From Ruminiclostridium sp. (GTDB lineage Bacteria > Bacillota > Clostridia > Oscillospirales > Ruminococcaceae), in the NCBI GenBank assembly GCA_017624025.1, contig JAGANY010000010.1, positions 1 through 41,008 on the forward strand: DNA of 41,008 nt. Reading direction: 5' to 3'. The notes below the pieces were generated by a model that was not told where the DNA came from, did not search any database, and was given only the letters and a program-made list of their open reading frames with translations. The position numbers and the translations under genes were made by a program. Within the stretch, counting starts at the first letter, position 1. The number at the start of each line of letters is the position of its first letter. Positions 1 through 7,426 of the stretch are shown in pieces.

Positions 1-272
1 AGTGATGAGTGATGGAATCGCCTACGGCGATGGATTTAAATAAAACTCTGCACAAACGCGCTTCATAAAAGGCTTTTTTAAAATTCACGCCCACAGGGCG
101 CTCCTCAACTATTCACTATTCATTATTCACTTTTCACTTTAAAAATCACATTATAGGGTTTATCGACAAGCTGAAAGGTCACAGCGTACTGTGACCTTTA
201 ATTTTTTTCAGATACGTCCGCCGGAAGAGGACACCTCAATTTTTCACTTTTCACTCTTAACTCTTCACTATT
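1..272. repeat. Intergenic repeat region, two copies of a hairpin-bearing repeat
   Basis: This stretch holds no convincing gene. It contains imperfect copies of an intergenic repeat that recurs at 16802-16998, 23786-24092 and 36031-36220. Recognisable parts are runs built from variations of TTCACTATTCA near 110-140 and 238-272, a small ATCGCC/GGCGAT hairpin near 18-33, a GTCCGCC-type hairpin near 217-230, and a strong hairpin with arms AAGGTCACAG and CTGTGACCTT at about 174-198 followed by T residues. The last resembles a Rho-independent terminator and probably ends transcription arriving from outside the window. Exact boundaries are uncertain. Confidence 0.7.
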
Positions 273-353
273 TTGTAACCGATTTGTAATAATTTGTAAC
301 CGTTTTGTAATTGCTTTTCGGATTACGGAGTGATATACTTTAATCGTAGGAAA

Positions 354-698
354 TTACCTCTGCCTTGCCCTTGCGGCACTTACATAACCGTCGCTGTAGT
401 AGGCGATAACGCTTTTTTCACGCTTTTCATCAAGGTCATACCCCTTTACCGTCATACCCGAAAGGTTCATAAGCTCCGCCGCACGTACCTCCTTTGCGTC
501 GCACCGCATAACGTTTATTCCGCCGCACACAATAAAGAACTCGCCGTTCACAACATTTATCGCACCCTCGTCCCCCAGCTTTTTCTCGCGGAAGGTCTCA
601 CTGTCACGTTCGGTAACATATTTTATGGGAGTCTTATCGAATTTAAGAAGCATATCATAAGGCATTCCGCTCTGTTTTTTCTTCTTTCCAAACAGCAT
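354..698 (-). CDS. Conserved-looking hypothetical protein, 114 aa
   Basis: I do not recognise this protein. A longer reading begins at 776, but the ATG at 698 is preceded at good spacing by GAGGGG, and the perfect promoter at 733-761 lies inside the longer reading, so 698 is chosen. The product is a small soluble protein that starts with a basic stretch (MLFGKKKKQSG), followed by alternating hydrophobic and charged segments that look like a compact beta-rich domain. There is no signal peptide or membrane segment. It is transcribed divergently from the PASTA pseudokinase, and the two promoters lie back to back between 733 and 809. Confidence 0.6.
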   Translation of the reverse strand: MLFGKKKKQSGMPYDMLLKFDKTPIKYVTERDSETFREKKLGDEGAINVVNGEFFIVCGGINVMRCDAKEVRAAELMNLSGMTVKGYDLDEKREKSVIAYYSDGYVSAARARQR

Positions 699-732
699 TT
701 CTATCCCCTCTTCTACGGTTTTTTGTAATTTT

Positions 733-761
733 ATTGTACCATTTCCCCCGAATAATGTCAA
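733..761 (-). promoter_or_regulatory. Sigma-A-type promoter of the 114-aa gene
   Basis: On the minus strand TTGACA (761-756) is separated by exactly 17 bp from TACAAT (738-733), about 35 bp upstream of the ATG at 698. This is a near-consensus housekeeping promoter. Confidence 0.8.
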
Positions 762-780
762 GGTTTGTGCATACATACCA

Positions 781-809
781 TTGACACAATCAGCGATTGA
801 GTGTAAAAT
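781..809 (+). promoter_or_regulatory. Sigma-A-type promoter of the PASTA pseudokinase gene
   Basis: TTGACA (781-786) is followed by a 17-bp spacer and TAAAAT (804-809). The start codon at 873 gives a leader of about 55 nt, which contains the paired direct repeat at 812-846. Confidence 0.75.
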
Positions 810-811
810 TG

Positions 812-846
812 ATATAGTTATGTTTGTTTTTAATATAGTTATGTTT
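812..846 (+). repeat. Paired 14-bp direct repeat spaced two helical turns, candidate operator
   Basis: The sequence ATATAGTTATGTTT occurs at 812-825 and again at 833-846, with starts 21 bp apart. The pair lies immediately downstream of the -10 box, so a protein bound side by side on one DNA face could block transcription. No cognate regulator is evident. Confidence 0.6.
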
Positions 847-872
847 AAATATATAGAGGAACTGATTTATCT

Positions 873-2678
873 ATGGAAAACAATTTAAAGCTTTGTATGG
901 GCTGTATGTGCCGCAAAGAGTACAGCGGACCCTGTGAAATGTGCGGATATATGGATAATACCGCTTATCTCCCTTCGTATCTTCCGCCTAAAACAGTGCT
1001 TATGAACCGCTATATCGTAGGAAAGCTCCTTGCATATAACGGCGAGGGTGCTGTATATATCGGATACGATACCGAGCTTAATAAGGCTGTGGAGATAAAG
1101 GAATATATGCCCGATTTACTCTGCACAAGAAAAAAAGGCGAAAATACAATAACGGTAAACAGCGATTCCCTCCCTCTCTATAAATCCTATCTTTCGGAAT
1201 TTGCCGACCTCTATAAGACGCTTATGAATAACGATGAAACCGAAAGCGTCCAGAAAATCTATGGCATCTTCTCCGAAAATAACACAGGATATGTTATAAT
1301 GGAGCGTCTCGGAGGAATCCCCCTTTCCGAATATCTTAAGAATTTCGGCGGAGTTATGAACTGGGAAAGCGTAAGAGAAATCTTTCCGCCCCTCTTTACC
1401 GCCCTTAATATTCTTCATTCCTGTGGAATCGTCCACAGAGGCTTAAGCCCCGAATCCATATTTATTGACGAAAGAGGCAGACTTAAGCTTACCGCCTTCG
1501 GAATCTCCGCAAGCCGTACCGCCGATTCCAGTCTCAACCAGGAGCTTTTCCCCGGCTACGCCGCTCCCGAGCAGTATTCCCTCTCCGAGAGACAGGGAGG
1601 CTGGACAGATATATACGGAATCTGTGCGGTTCTTTACCGCGTTCTTACGGGTACAGAGCCTCAGCCTGCCGATGAACGTATCCGTGACGATATGCTTGCC
1701 GAACCGTTCCTCGTAAACCGTTCAATTCCCCAGAATGTTTCAAGAACTATCGTAAACGGTCTTTCCCTCGACCAGAATAACCGTATCCATAATGTAAATA
1801 TGCTTGTCGGAAAGCTTTTTGAACAGCCTAAGGCAAACGACGAACCCGACGGTCCCGTAAGACCTCTTGTCGCTCCCGAAAATATTCCGCCGCTGGCTGA
1901 GAAAAAGCCTGTACAGAAGAAGCCTGTACAGAAATCAAGAAAAAAGAAAAAGGAAAAATCGAATATCGGTACTATTGTCGGTATCTCCGTATTCCTTGCT
2001 ATTGTAACGGGCTTTATTATCGCTATCGCTTATTTCTCGAAGCAGCCCGCCACTATTCCCCCTCCCCAGCAGACAACAACCTCTGCAACAACAACTCCTC
2101 CCGTTACAACCGCACCTATTACGACTGCTCCCACAAGTGCATCGGAAACCACAACAACGGCTGACAATGCGGAAAAGATACTCCTTCCCGACTTTGTAAA
2201 CCGCTTCTATAATACCCTCGAATCCCGTTACTCTATGCTCGTTTTCAACCCTACATACGAGTATAACGATACCTATGCCGAAGGAATCGTCTTCGACCAG
2301 GATATCGAAGCAGGTACCGAGGTTACAGGCGGAACTATCGTAAACCTTAAGGTAAGTAAGGGTCCCGAATCCGTTGCCCTTCCCGATTACGTAGGTATGA
2401 AGGTTGAAGAATATACCTCGAAATTAAGCGAGCTCGGTATAAAATACGACACCGAATCCGAAGAAACCTCCGAGGTAAAGGGCGGATATGTCGTACGCTG
2501 CAGCAAGGAGATAGGCGACAAGGTTCTTATCGCCGAGGACGAAAGCGTTATTGTATATTACGCTGTCGCTCCGAAGAAGACAGAAACAACGCCCGAAGAG
2601 CCCGAAGAGCCTGAGGAAGCCGAAACCGAAGAGGCTGAACCGGAAGAGCCGGAAGAAACCGAACCCGAAGAAGAATAA
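873..2678 (+). CDS. Membrane PASTA-domain protein with a degenerate Ser/Thr kinase domain (pseudokinase)
   Basis: The 601-aa protein has a four-cysteine zinc-ribbon-like start (C8, C11, C21, C24), a protein-kinase fold at about 47-316, a basic linker, one membrane helix at about 366-388, a Thr-rich spacer, two PASTA repeats at about 436-565 and an acidic Glu/Pro tail. The fold keeps the ATP-site lysine (K76 in VEIK), the APE motif (231-233) and the helix-F aspartate (D246). The catalytic HRD is HRG (188-190), the catalytic-loop Asn is replaced, and DFG is AFG (208-210). Active relatives (PrkC/PknB) sense muropeptides through PASTA domains and phosphorylate division and cell-wall proteins. This one most likely acts as a scaffold or sensor rather than an enzyme. 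It is followed 21 bp later by pheA, which may be cotranscribed. Confidence 0.88.
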   Translation: MENNLKLCMGCMCRKEYSGPCEMCGYMDNTAYLPSYLPPKTVLMNRYIVGKLLAYNGEGAVYIGYDTELNKAVEIKEYMPDLLCTRKKGENTITVNSDSLPLYKSYLSEFADLYKTLMNNDETESVQKIYGIFSENNTGYVIMERLGGIPLSEYLKNFGGVMNWESVREIFPPLFTALNILHSCGIVHRGLSPESIFIDERGRLKLTAFGISASRTADSSLNQELFPGYAAPEQYSLSERQGGWTDIYGICAVLYRVLTGTEPQPADERIRDDMLAEPFLVNRSIPQNVSRTIVNGLSLDQNNRIHNVNMLVGKLFEQPKANDEPDGPVRPLVAPENIPPLAEKKPVQKKPVQKSRKKKKEKSNIGTIVGISVFLAIVTGFIIAIAYFSKQPATIPPPQQTTTSATTTPPVTTAPITTAPTSASETTTTADNAEKILLPDFVNRFYNTLESRYSMLVFNPTYEYNDTYAEGIVFDQDIEAGTEVTGGTIVNLKVSKGPESVALPDYVGMKVEEYTSKLSELGIKYDTESEETSEVKGGYVVRCSKEIGDKVLIAEDESVIVYYAVAPKKTETTPEEPEEPEEAETEEAEPEEPEETEPEEE

Positions 2679-2699
2679 GAGCAAAAGGACTGAAAGACA

Positions 2700-3848
2700 A
2701 TGGATTTAAACGCAATCCGTGCGGAAATAGATAAGATTGACGAGGAGCTTGTAAAGCTTTTTGAAAAACGCTCCGAGCTTGCCTGTGACGTTGCAAGATA
2801 CAAGAAGGAAAACAATATGGAGGTTTTCCAGAAGGGCAGAGAGCAGTTCATTCTCGATAAGGTTAACGCAAGCGTTTCCGAGCCTATGAAGAGCAGTGCG
2901 AATATCCTGTTCACTACGATAATGGACCTTTCGAAATGCCGCCAGTGGCAGCTTCTTACCGAAAAGAAGGACTTTAACGTTCATAAGCCCATGAGCGGAA
3001 GACCTATCGCCGCTACCGTTACAAAGGGAAGCTATTCCGCTGTAGCCTGTGAAAAATTCTTTGACGGAAAGTGCGATGCAAAATATGTCCGCCACTTTGA
3101 AGAGGTTTTCGAAATGGTTGAAAAGGGCGAGGTGGATTACGGCGTTTTACCTATCGTAAACTCTACAGCAGGCGACGTTAATGATACCTACGACCTTATG
3201 GGAAAGCATAATTTCTATATCTGTAAAACCGCCGATATCCATATTTCCCACGTACTTGCCGCTAAAAAGGGAGCAAAGCTTTCCGATATAAAAACCGTTT
3301 GTTCCCACGAAATGGCTATAAAGCAGTGCAGCGGCTTCATAAACGAAAACAACCTTTCCTTCGTCGAAGCAAGCACTACCGCAAAGGGTGCCCAGATAGT
3401 TGCTAAGTCGGAAGATACCGATTGTGCCGCTATTTGCTCGGCTATGTGTGCGGAAATGAACGGACTTGAGGTTATAGCTGAAAATATTTCCGATATAAAG
3501 GACAATTATACAAGATTTATCCTTTTCTCCAACCGTCTCGAGGTTGCCGAGGACGCTTCCGTTATATCCCTTTCCCTTACCCTTCCCCATACTCCCGGAA
3601 GCCTTTACCGTCTTCTTACCCGCTTCTCCTATTGCGGACTTAACCTTCTCCGTATCGAGAGTAAGCCCATGCCCACAGGCTTTGCGGATATGAAGGATGA
3701 AGCCTTCGACTTTATCTTCTATCTCGATTTCGAGGGAAATATAAGAAACGAATCCGTCGTAAAGCTGCTTAATAATCTCGAGGACGAAATGAAATATTAT
3801 CGTTTTCTCGGTAACTACTCCGCTATTTCCGAAGAGCATAAGGAATAG
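2700..3848 (+). CDS. pheA: Bifunctional chorismate mutase / prephenate dehydratase (P-protein)
   Basis: This 382-aa cytoplasmic enzyme converts chorismate to prephenate and then to phenylpyruvate, the committed steps to phenylalanine. An AroQ-type chorismate mutase helix bundle occupies about 1-85 (DKIDEELVKLFEKRSELA). A prephenate dehydratase domain follows at about 103-275 with the catalytic TRF triad at 271-273. A C-terminal ACT domain at about 287-375 carries a GALA-like segment (PGSLYRLL) and an ESKP motif in place of the usual ESRP; it normally binds phenylalanine for feedback inhibition. The length is typical of P-proteins. The start ATG is preceded by AAAGGA. It lies 21 bp after the pseudokinase gene and ends before a clear terminator. 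aroE and aroK of the same pathway are elsewhere in the window. Confidence 0.95.
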   Translation: MDLNAIRAEIDKIDEELVKLFEKRSELACDVARYKKENNMEVFQKGREQFILDKVNASVSEPMKSSANILFTTIMDLSKCRQWQLLTEKKDFNVHKPMSGRPIAATVTKGSYSAVACEKFFDGKCDAKYVRHFEEVFEMVEKGEVDYGVLPIVNSTAGDVNDTYDLMGKHNFYICKTADIHISHVLAAKKGAKLSDIKTVCSHEMAIKQCSGFINENNLSFVEASTTAKGAQIVAKSEDTDCAAICSAMCAEMNGLEVIAENISDIKDNYTRFILFSNRLEVAEDASVISLSLTLPHTPGSLYRLLTRFSYCGLNLLRIESKPMPTGFADMKDEAFDFIFYLDFEGNIRNESVVKLLNNLEDEMKYYRFLGNYSAISEEHKE

Positions 3849-3882
3849 TTAAGATTTAAGAAAAAATATGAATATTTTTTTA

Positions 3883-3920
3883 AAAAAAGACGTAAAAGAC
3901 TTGTTTTTTACGTCTTTTTA
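3883..3920 (+). terminator. Rho-independent terminator after pheA
   Basis: AAAGACGTAAAA pairs with TTTTTACGTCTTT across a short loop, flanked by A residues upstream and T residues downstream. The inverted A/T tracts suggest it could work in both directions. Confidence 0.85.
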
Positions 3921-3930
3921 TTGTATAATA
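3902..3930 (+). promoter_or_regulatory. Probable promoter of the carboxyltransferase cluster
   Basis: TTGTTT (3902-3907) is followed by 17 bp and TATAAT (3925-3930). The -35 box lies inside the downstream arm of the pheA terminator. A second TATAAT overlaps at 3930-3935, so the exact start point is uncertain. Confidence 0.55.
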
Positions 3931-4001
3931 TAATATGGTAAATTATTATGGGGGCATATGTGGCTTCCATTCCAAAAATAAATGACTGGAGGATTTCTCA
4001 A

Positions 4002-5378
4002 GTGGCAAGAAAGACATTGGCTGAAATGGAGCAGACGCTCACAGACAGCAAGGCAAGACAAAGAATTGTTTCTCTCTTCGACGAGGACAGCTTTATCGAA
4101 ATCGATAAGTTCGTTTCTCCCGACGGCGAAACAGCAGGCGTTATCACAGGCTATGGTCTTGTTGAGGGTGCACCTGTTTACGCATTCTCTCAGGATATTA
4201 CCGTTAAGGGCGGTGCTATGTGCAAGGCTTCTGCAGCAAAAATTTCAAAGATGTATGATTTAGCAGTAAAGAACGGTGCTCCCGTTGTCGGCATCTACGA
4301 CAGCAAGGGCGGAAATATTGCTGAGGGTGCAGCTACATTAAAGGCATACGCTGATATCGCTGCTGCTTCCGCTAAGCTTTCCGGCGTTGTTCCCCAGATT
4401 TCTCTCGTTGCAGGTGTATGCGGCGGTGCGGCAGCTATGACTGCTTGTATGGCTGACTTCGTTGTAATGACAGAAGCTGCTGAATTCTTTATGACAGCTC
4501 CTTTCGTAGCTGAAGACGGAAATCTTCCCGGTGCAGGTACAGCGGCAAATGCTGCAAAGTCCGGTACAGCGGCTATCGTAGCCAAGGATGATGACGCAGC
4601 GGTAAAGGAAGTAAAGAAGCTTATCGGAATCCTTCCTTCCAACAACTTAGAGCTTTCCGGCAACGATTATTTTGCTGAAAATGACGCAGATATCACAGAC
4701 GCTCTCACAGGGCTCGATATGATAAAGGCTATTGCTGACAAGGACAGCGTAACCGAGCTTTACTCCGAATTTGGTGCTGCTTCCTGTGTAGCTATCGGCA
4801 GCCTCAGCTGGAGAACAGCAGGCTTCGTTGCTACAAACAAGAACGGTGCAAAGCTTTCCGCTGACGACAGCGCTAAGATTGCTCGTTTCGTTTCCTTCTG
4901 TGACGCATTCTCTATCCCTGTAGTAACAGTTCTCGACAGCGAAGGCTTCGAAGGCGGCGTTGCTTCCGAACTCGCCGGCAGCGTAAGAGACACAGCAAAG
5001 CTTGCACAGGTTTATATGAGCGCAACAACAGCAAAGGTTACCGTTATCACAGGCAAGGCTTACGGCAGTGCTTACTGTGCATTCGCTCCTGCAAGCGATA
5101 TGGTTATTGCTTTAGAAACAGCAGTTATTTCTCCCGCTTCTCCTAAGGCTTCCGTAATCTTCTTAAAGGGCGACGAATTAAACGGCACAAACGAAGCACA
5201 GCTTATCGACGAATATATCGAAAACGCTGCTTCTCCCTTCGCATTAGCGGCACAGGGCAACGTTGACAGAATTATCGAAGCTTATGAAACACGCGACGCA
5301 GTTCTTTCCGCTGTTGAAATGTTAAGCAGCAAGAGAGTTTCCTCTCCCAAGAGAAAGCACATCAATTTCGTTTATTAA
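4002..5378 (+). CDS. Biotin-dependent carboxyltransferase subunit (12S transcarboxylase / MmdA / PccB family)
   Basis: The 458-aa subunit transfers a carboxyl group between an acyl-CoA and biotin. The GTG at 4002 is chosen because GGAGG lies 9 nt upstream (3988-3992); an in-frame ATG at 3948 has no such site. Two crotonase-fold halves are visible. The first has an oxyanion-type glycine run GVCGGAAAM, and the second has GKAYGSAY. The C-terminus is the family-typical short basic tail (KRKHINFVY). At 458 residues it is shorter than the roughly 510-530 usual in this family. It is followed by a free biotin carrier and a biotin-less oxaloacetate-type subunit, the exact composition of Propionibacterium transcarboxylase. 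The acyl-CoA substrate cannot be told from sequence; methylmalonyl/propionyl-CoA or malonyl/acetyl-CoA are the likely pairs. Confidence 0.82.
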   Translation: MARKTLAEMEQTLTDSKARQRIVSLFDEDSFIEIDKFVSPDGETAGVITGYGLVEGAPVYAFSQDITVKGGAMCKASAAKISKMYDLAVKNGAPVVGIYDSKGGNIAEGAATLKAYADIAAASAKLSGVVPQISLVAGVCGGAAAMTACMADFVVMTEAAEFFMTAPFVAEDGNLPGAGTAANAAKSGTAAIVAKDDDAAVKEVKKLIGILPSNNLELSGNDYFAENDADITDALTGLDMIKAIADKDSVTELYSEFGAASCVAIGSLSWRTAGFVATNKNGAKLSADDSAKIARFVSFCDAFSIPVVTVLDSEGFEGGVASELAGSVRDTAKLAQVYMSATTAKVTVITGKAYGSAYCAFAPASDMVIALETAVISPASPKASVIFLKGDELNGTNEAQLIDEYIENAASPFALAAQGNVDRIIEAYETRDAVLSAVEMLSSKRVSSPKRKHINFVY

Positions 5379-5396
5379 TAGAAAGGAATTATAACA

Positions 5397-5759
5397 ATGA
5401 AAAGATACAATATTACCGTAAACGGTACAGCTTATGATGTAACAGTAGAAGAAACAGACGCTTCCGCAGCTCCCGTTGCTGCTGCAGCTCCCGCTCCTAA
5501 GAAGGCTGCTCCTAAGGCTGCTGCTCCCGCAGGCGCACAGGGCGGCGTAAAAATCGAAGCTCCTATGCCCGGTACAGTTATGGACGTTAAGCTTAAGGTA
5601 GGCGACAAGGTTACAAACGGTACACCTATCGTTATTATCGAAGCTATGAAGATGGAAAACGAAATCCCCGCAACTTGCGACGGTACAATCGCTTCTATCA
5701 ACGTAAACAAGGGCGACTCTGTAAACACAGGTACACTTATCGCTACTATCAACGCATAA
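5397..5759 (+). CDS. Biotin carboxyl carrier protein (1.3S-like)
   Basis: The 120-aa carrier shuttles carboxyl groups between the two neighbouring catalytic subunits. It has an N-terminal beta segment (KRYNITVNGTAYDV), an Ala/Pro-rich flexible linker at about 22-50, and a C-terminal biotinyl domain with the canonical EAMKMEN motif; lysine 85 is the biotinylation site. Size and layout match the 1.3S subunit of transcarboxylase and the gamma/delta carriers of decarboxylases. It is distinct from the AccB at 29274, which has a different N-terminus and an ESMKLMN motif. An AAAGGA site precedes the ATG, and the gene lies 18 bp after the carboxyltransferase, so the cluster is one operon. Confidence 0.93.
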   Translation: MKRYNITVNGTAYDVTVEETDASAAPVAAAAPAPKKAAPKAAAPAGAQGGVKIEAPMPGTVMDVKLKVGDKVTNGTPIVIIEAMKMENEIPATCDGTIASINVNKGDSVNTGTLIATINA

Positions 5760-5781
5760 TAAAGCTGAAAGGAAAAAGACA

Positions 5782-7179
5782 ATGGCACAGGTTAAAATTA
5801 CCGAAACCGTCTTACGTGACGCACACCAGTCACTTCTCGCTACACGTATGACAATGGACGAAATGCGTCCTATCTTAAGCACAATGGATAAGGTCGGCTT
5901 CCACTCAGTAGAATGCTGGGGCGGCGCTACTTTTGACTCCTGCTTACGTTTCTTAAACGAAGACCCCTGGGAAAGACTCAGAATCTTAAAGAAGGAAATG
6001 CCCAACACAAAGCTTCAGATGCTTTTCCGTGGTCAGAATATGCTCGGCTACCGTCACTATGCTGATGACGTTCTCGAATACTTCGTTAAGAAGTCCGTTT
6101 CCAACGGCATCGACATCATCCGTATCTTCGACGCATTAAACGACATCAGAAACCTCGAAACTGCTGTTAAGGCAGCAAAGAAGGAAGGCGCTGAAACACA
6201 GATCGCTATTTCCTATACATTAGGCGATATCTTTACAACAGACTACTATGTTGATTATGCAAAGAGAATCGAAGCTATCGGTGCAGACTCGATCTGTATC
6301 AAGGATATGGCTGCTCTTCTTACTCCCTATGAGACAGAAAAGCTCGTTAAGGCTCTTAAGGCTAACGTAAAGATTCCGATCCAGCTTCACACCCACTACA
6401 CATCCGGTCTCGCATCAATGTGCTTATTAAAGGGTATCGAAGCAGGCGTTGACATCATCGACACAGCTATGTCTCCTCTCGCCCTCGGCACATCCCACGC
6501 TCCTACAGAGTCTATGGTTGCCGCTCTCCAGGGTACAGAATATGACACAGGTCTCGACTTAAAGCTTCTCACAGAAATCAGAGACTACTTTATGGGTCTT
6601 CGTAAGAAGTACATCGACAGCGGTCTTCTTGACCCCAAGATGCTTGCTGTTGACGCTAACGCTCTTATTTACCAGGTTCCCGGCGGTATGCTCTCTAACC
6701 TCCTTTCACAGTTAAAGCAGGCCGGCAAGTCCGACCAGTTCGAAGAGGTATTAAGAGAAGTTCCCCGTGTTCGTGAAGATGCAGGCTTCCCGCCTCTCGT
6801 TACTCCTACCTCCCAGATCGTTGGTACACAGGCTGTATTCAACGTAATTATGGGCGAACGCTATAAGACAGTTACAAAGGAATTCAAGGGTCTCGTAAAG
6901 GGCGAATACGGTAAGACTCCCGCTCCTATAAGCCCCGAATTCCGCAAGAAGATTTTAGGCGACGAAGCTCCTATCGAATGCCGTCCTGCTGACCTTATCG
7001 CTCCCGAGCTTGATAAGCTTAAGGCTGACGCTGCTAAGTGGACTGAACAGGAAGAAGACGTATTAAGCTACGCTATGTTCGGACAGGTTGCTGAAAAGTT
7101 CTTCGAAAAGCGCCGTGACAAGAACAACGGTATCGACAACGTTCACGCTGACAAGGCTAACAAGGTTATGCCTGTTTAA
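5782..7179 (+). CDS. Oxaloacetate/pyruvate carboxyltransferase subunit (5S transcarboxylase / OadA-PycB type, no biotin domain)
   Basis: The 465-aa TIM-barrel enzyme exchanges a carboxyl group between oxaloacetate/pyruvate and biotin. Family motifs are LRDAHQS near the start (metal ligand D13), the carbamylated lysine in ICIKDMA (K174) and the metal-binding HTHYTSG (H203, H205). The PYC_OADA tail follows the barrel. OadA and PycB usually run to about 590 residues or more with a fused biotinyl domain; here the protein stops before it and the domain is supplied by the preceding gene, as in the 5S subunit. No gene for the multi-membrane-spanning beta subunit of sodium-pumping decarboxylases is next to it, since pheA lies upstream and dpaA downstream. 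The start is preceded by AAAGGA. Confidence 0.9.
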   Translation: MAQVKITETVLRDAHQSLLATRMTMDEMRPILSTMDKVGFHSVECWGGATFDSCLRFLNEDPWERLRILKKEMPNTKLQMLFRGQNMLGYRHYADDVLEYFVKKSVSNGIDIIRIFDALNDIRNLETAVKAAKKEGAETQIAISYTLGDIFTTDYYVDYAKRIEAIGADSICIKDMAALLTPYETEKLVKALKANVKIPIQLHTHYTSGLASMCLLKGIEAGVDIIDTAMSPLALGTSHAPTESMVAALQGTEYDTGLDLKLLTEIRDYFMGLRKKYIDSGLLDPKMLAVDANALIYQVPGGMLSNLLSQLKQAGKSDQFEEVLREVPRVREDAGFPPLVTPTSQIVGTQAVFNVIMGERYKTVTKEFKGLVKGEYGKTPAPISPEFRKKILGDEAPIECRPADLIAPELDKLKADAAKWTEQEEDVLSYAMFGQVAEKFFEKRRDKNNGIDNVHADKANKVMPV

Positions 7180-7194
7180 GTAAAGACAGAATTA

Positions 7195-7230
7195 TTGAGG
7201 GAAGCCCTTTTGAAAAAGAGCTTCCCTCAA
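7195..7230. repeat. Inverted repeat after the carboxyltransferase operon
   Basis: TTGAGGGAAGC (7195-7205) and GCTTCCCTCAA (7220-7230) form an 11-bp perfect stem 16 bp after the stop codon. There is no T tract, so it may stabilise the mRNA 3' end rather than terminate. Confidence 0.6.
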
Positions 7231-7260
7231 ACTCCCTTCCGAAAACTTTCAGTTTAAATA

Positions 7261-7296
7261 AAAAACCATAGGGTATTACCCTATGGCTTTTTTATT
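7261..7296 (+). terminator. Rho-independent terminator of the carboxyltransferase operon
   Basis: CCATAGGGT (7266-7274) pairs with ACCCTATGG (7278-7286) around a 3-nt loop, followed by C and a run of T. Confidence 0.9.
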
Positions 7297-7322
7297 TATA
7301 TTAAAAGTCTTTGGAAGAGGGT

Positions 7323-7360
7323 TCGGGAGAAAGCCTTTCTTCAGAAAGGCTTTCTCCCGA
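7323..7360. repeat. Perfect 18-bp inverted repeat upstream of dpaA
   Basis: TCGGGAGAAAGCCTTTCT (7323-7340) is followed by TC and its exact reverse complement (7343-7360). It ends 9 bp before the -35 element of the dpaA promoter. It could be a second terminator insulating the sporulation operon or a member of a genome repeat family. Confidence 0.65.
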
Positions 7361-7369
7361 TAAAACAAT

Positions 7370-7398
7370 CACCTTTTTCCTGCTTTAATCATATTTTA
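7370..7398 (+). promoter_or_regulatory. Sigma-K-type (late mother-cell) promoter of dpaA-dpaB
   Basis: CACC (7370-7373), a 16-bp spacer and CATATTTTA (7390-7398) match the Bacillus sigma-K consensus mACm-N16/17-CATAnnnTA at every defined position. Expected transcription starts about 20 bp before the ATG at 7427. In Bacillus subtilis the spoVF operon is sigma-K-dependent. No competing sigma-A promoter is evident. Confidence 0.65.
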
Positions 7399-7426
7399 TA
7401 TAAATGAATGTGAAAGGAATGATTAT

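Noticed and set aside
4002..7179. Sodium-pumping oxaloacetate or methylmalonyl-CoA decarboxylase
   Set aside because: No multi-membrane-spanning beta subunit or small membrane anchor subunit is adjacent. The subunit set fits a soluble transcarboxylase better, although a beta subunit elsewhere cannot be excluded.
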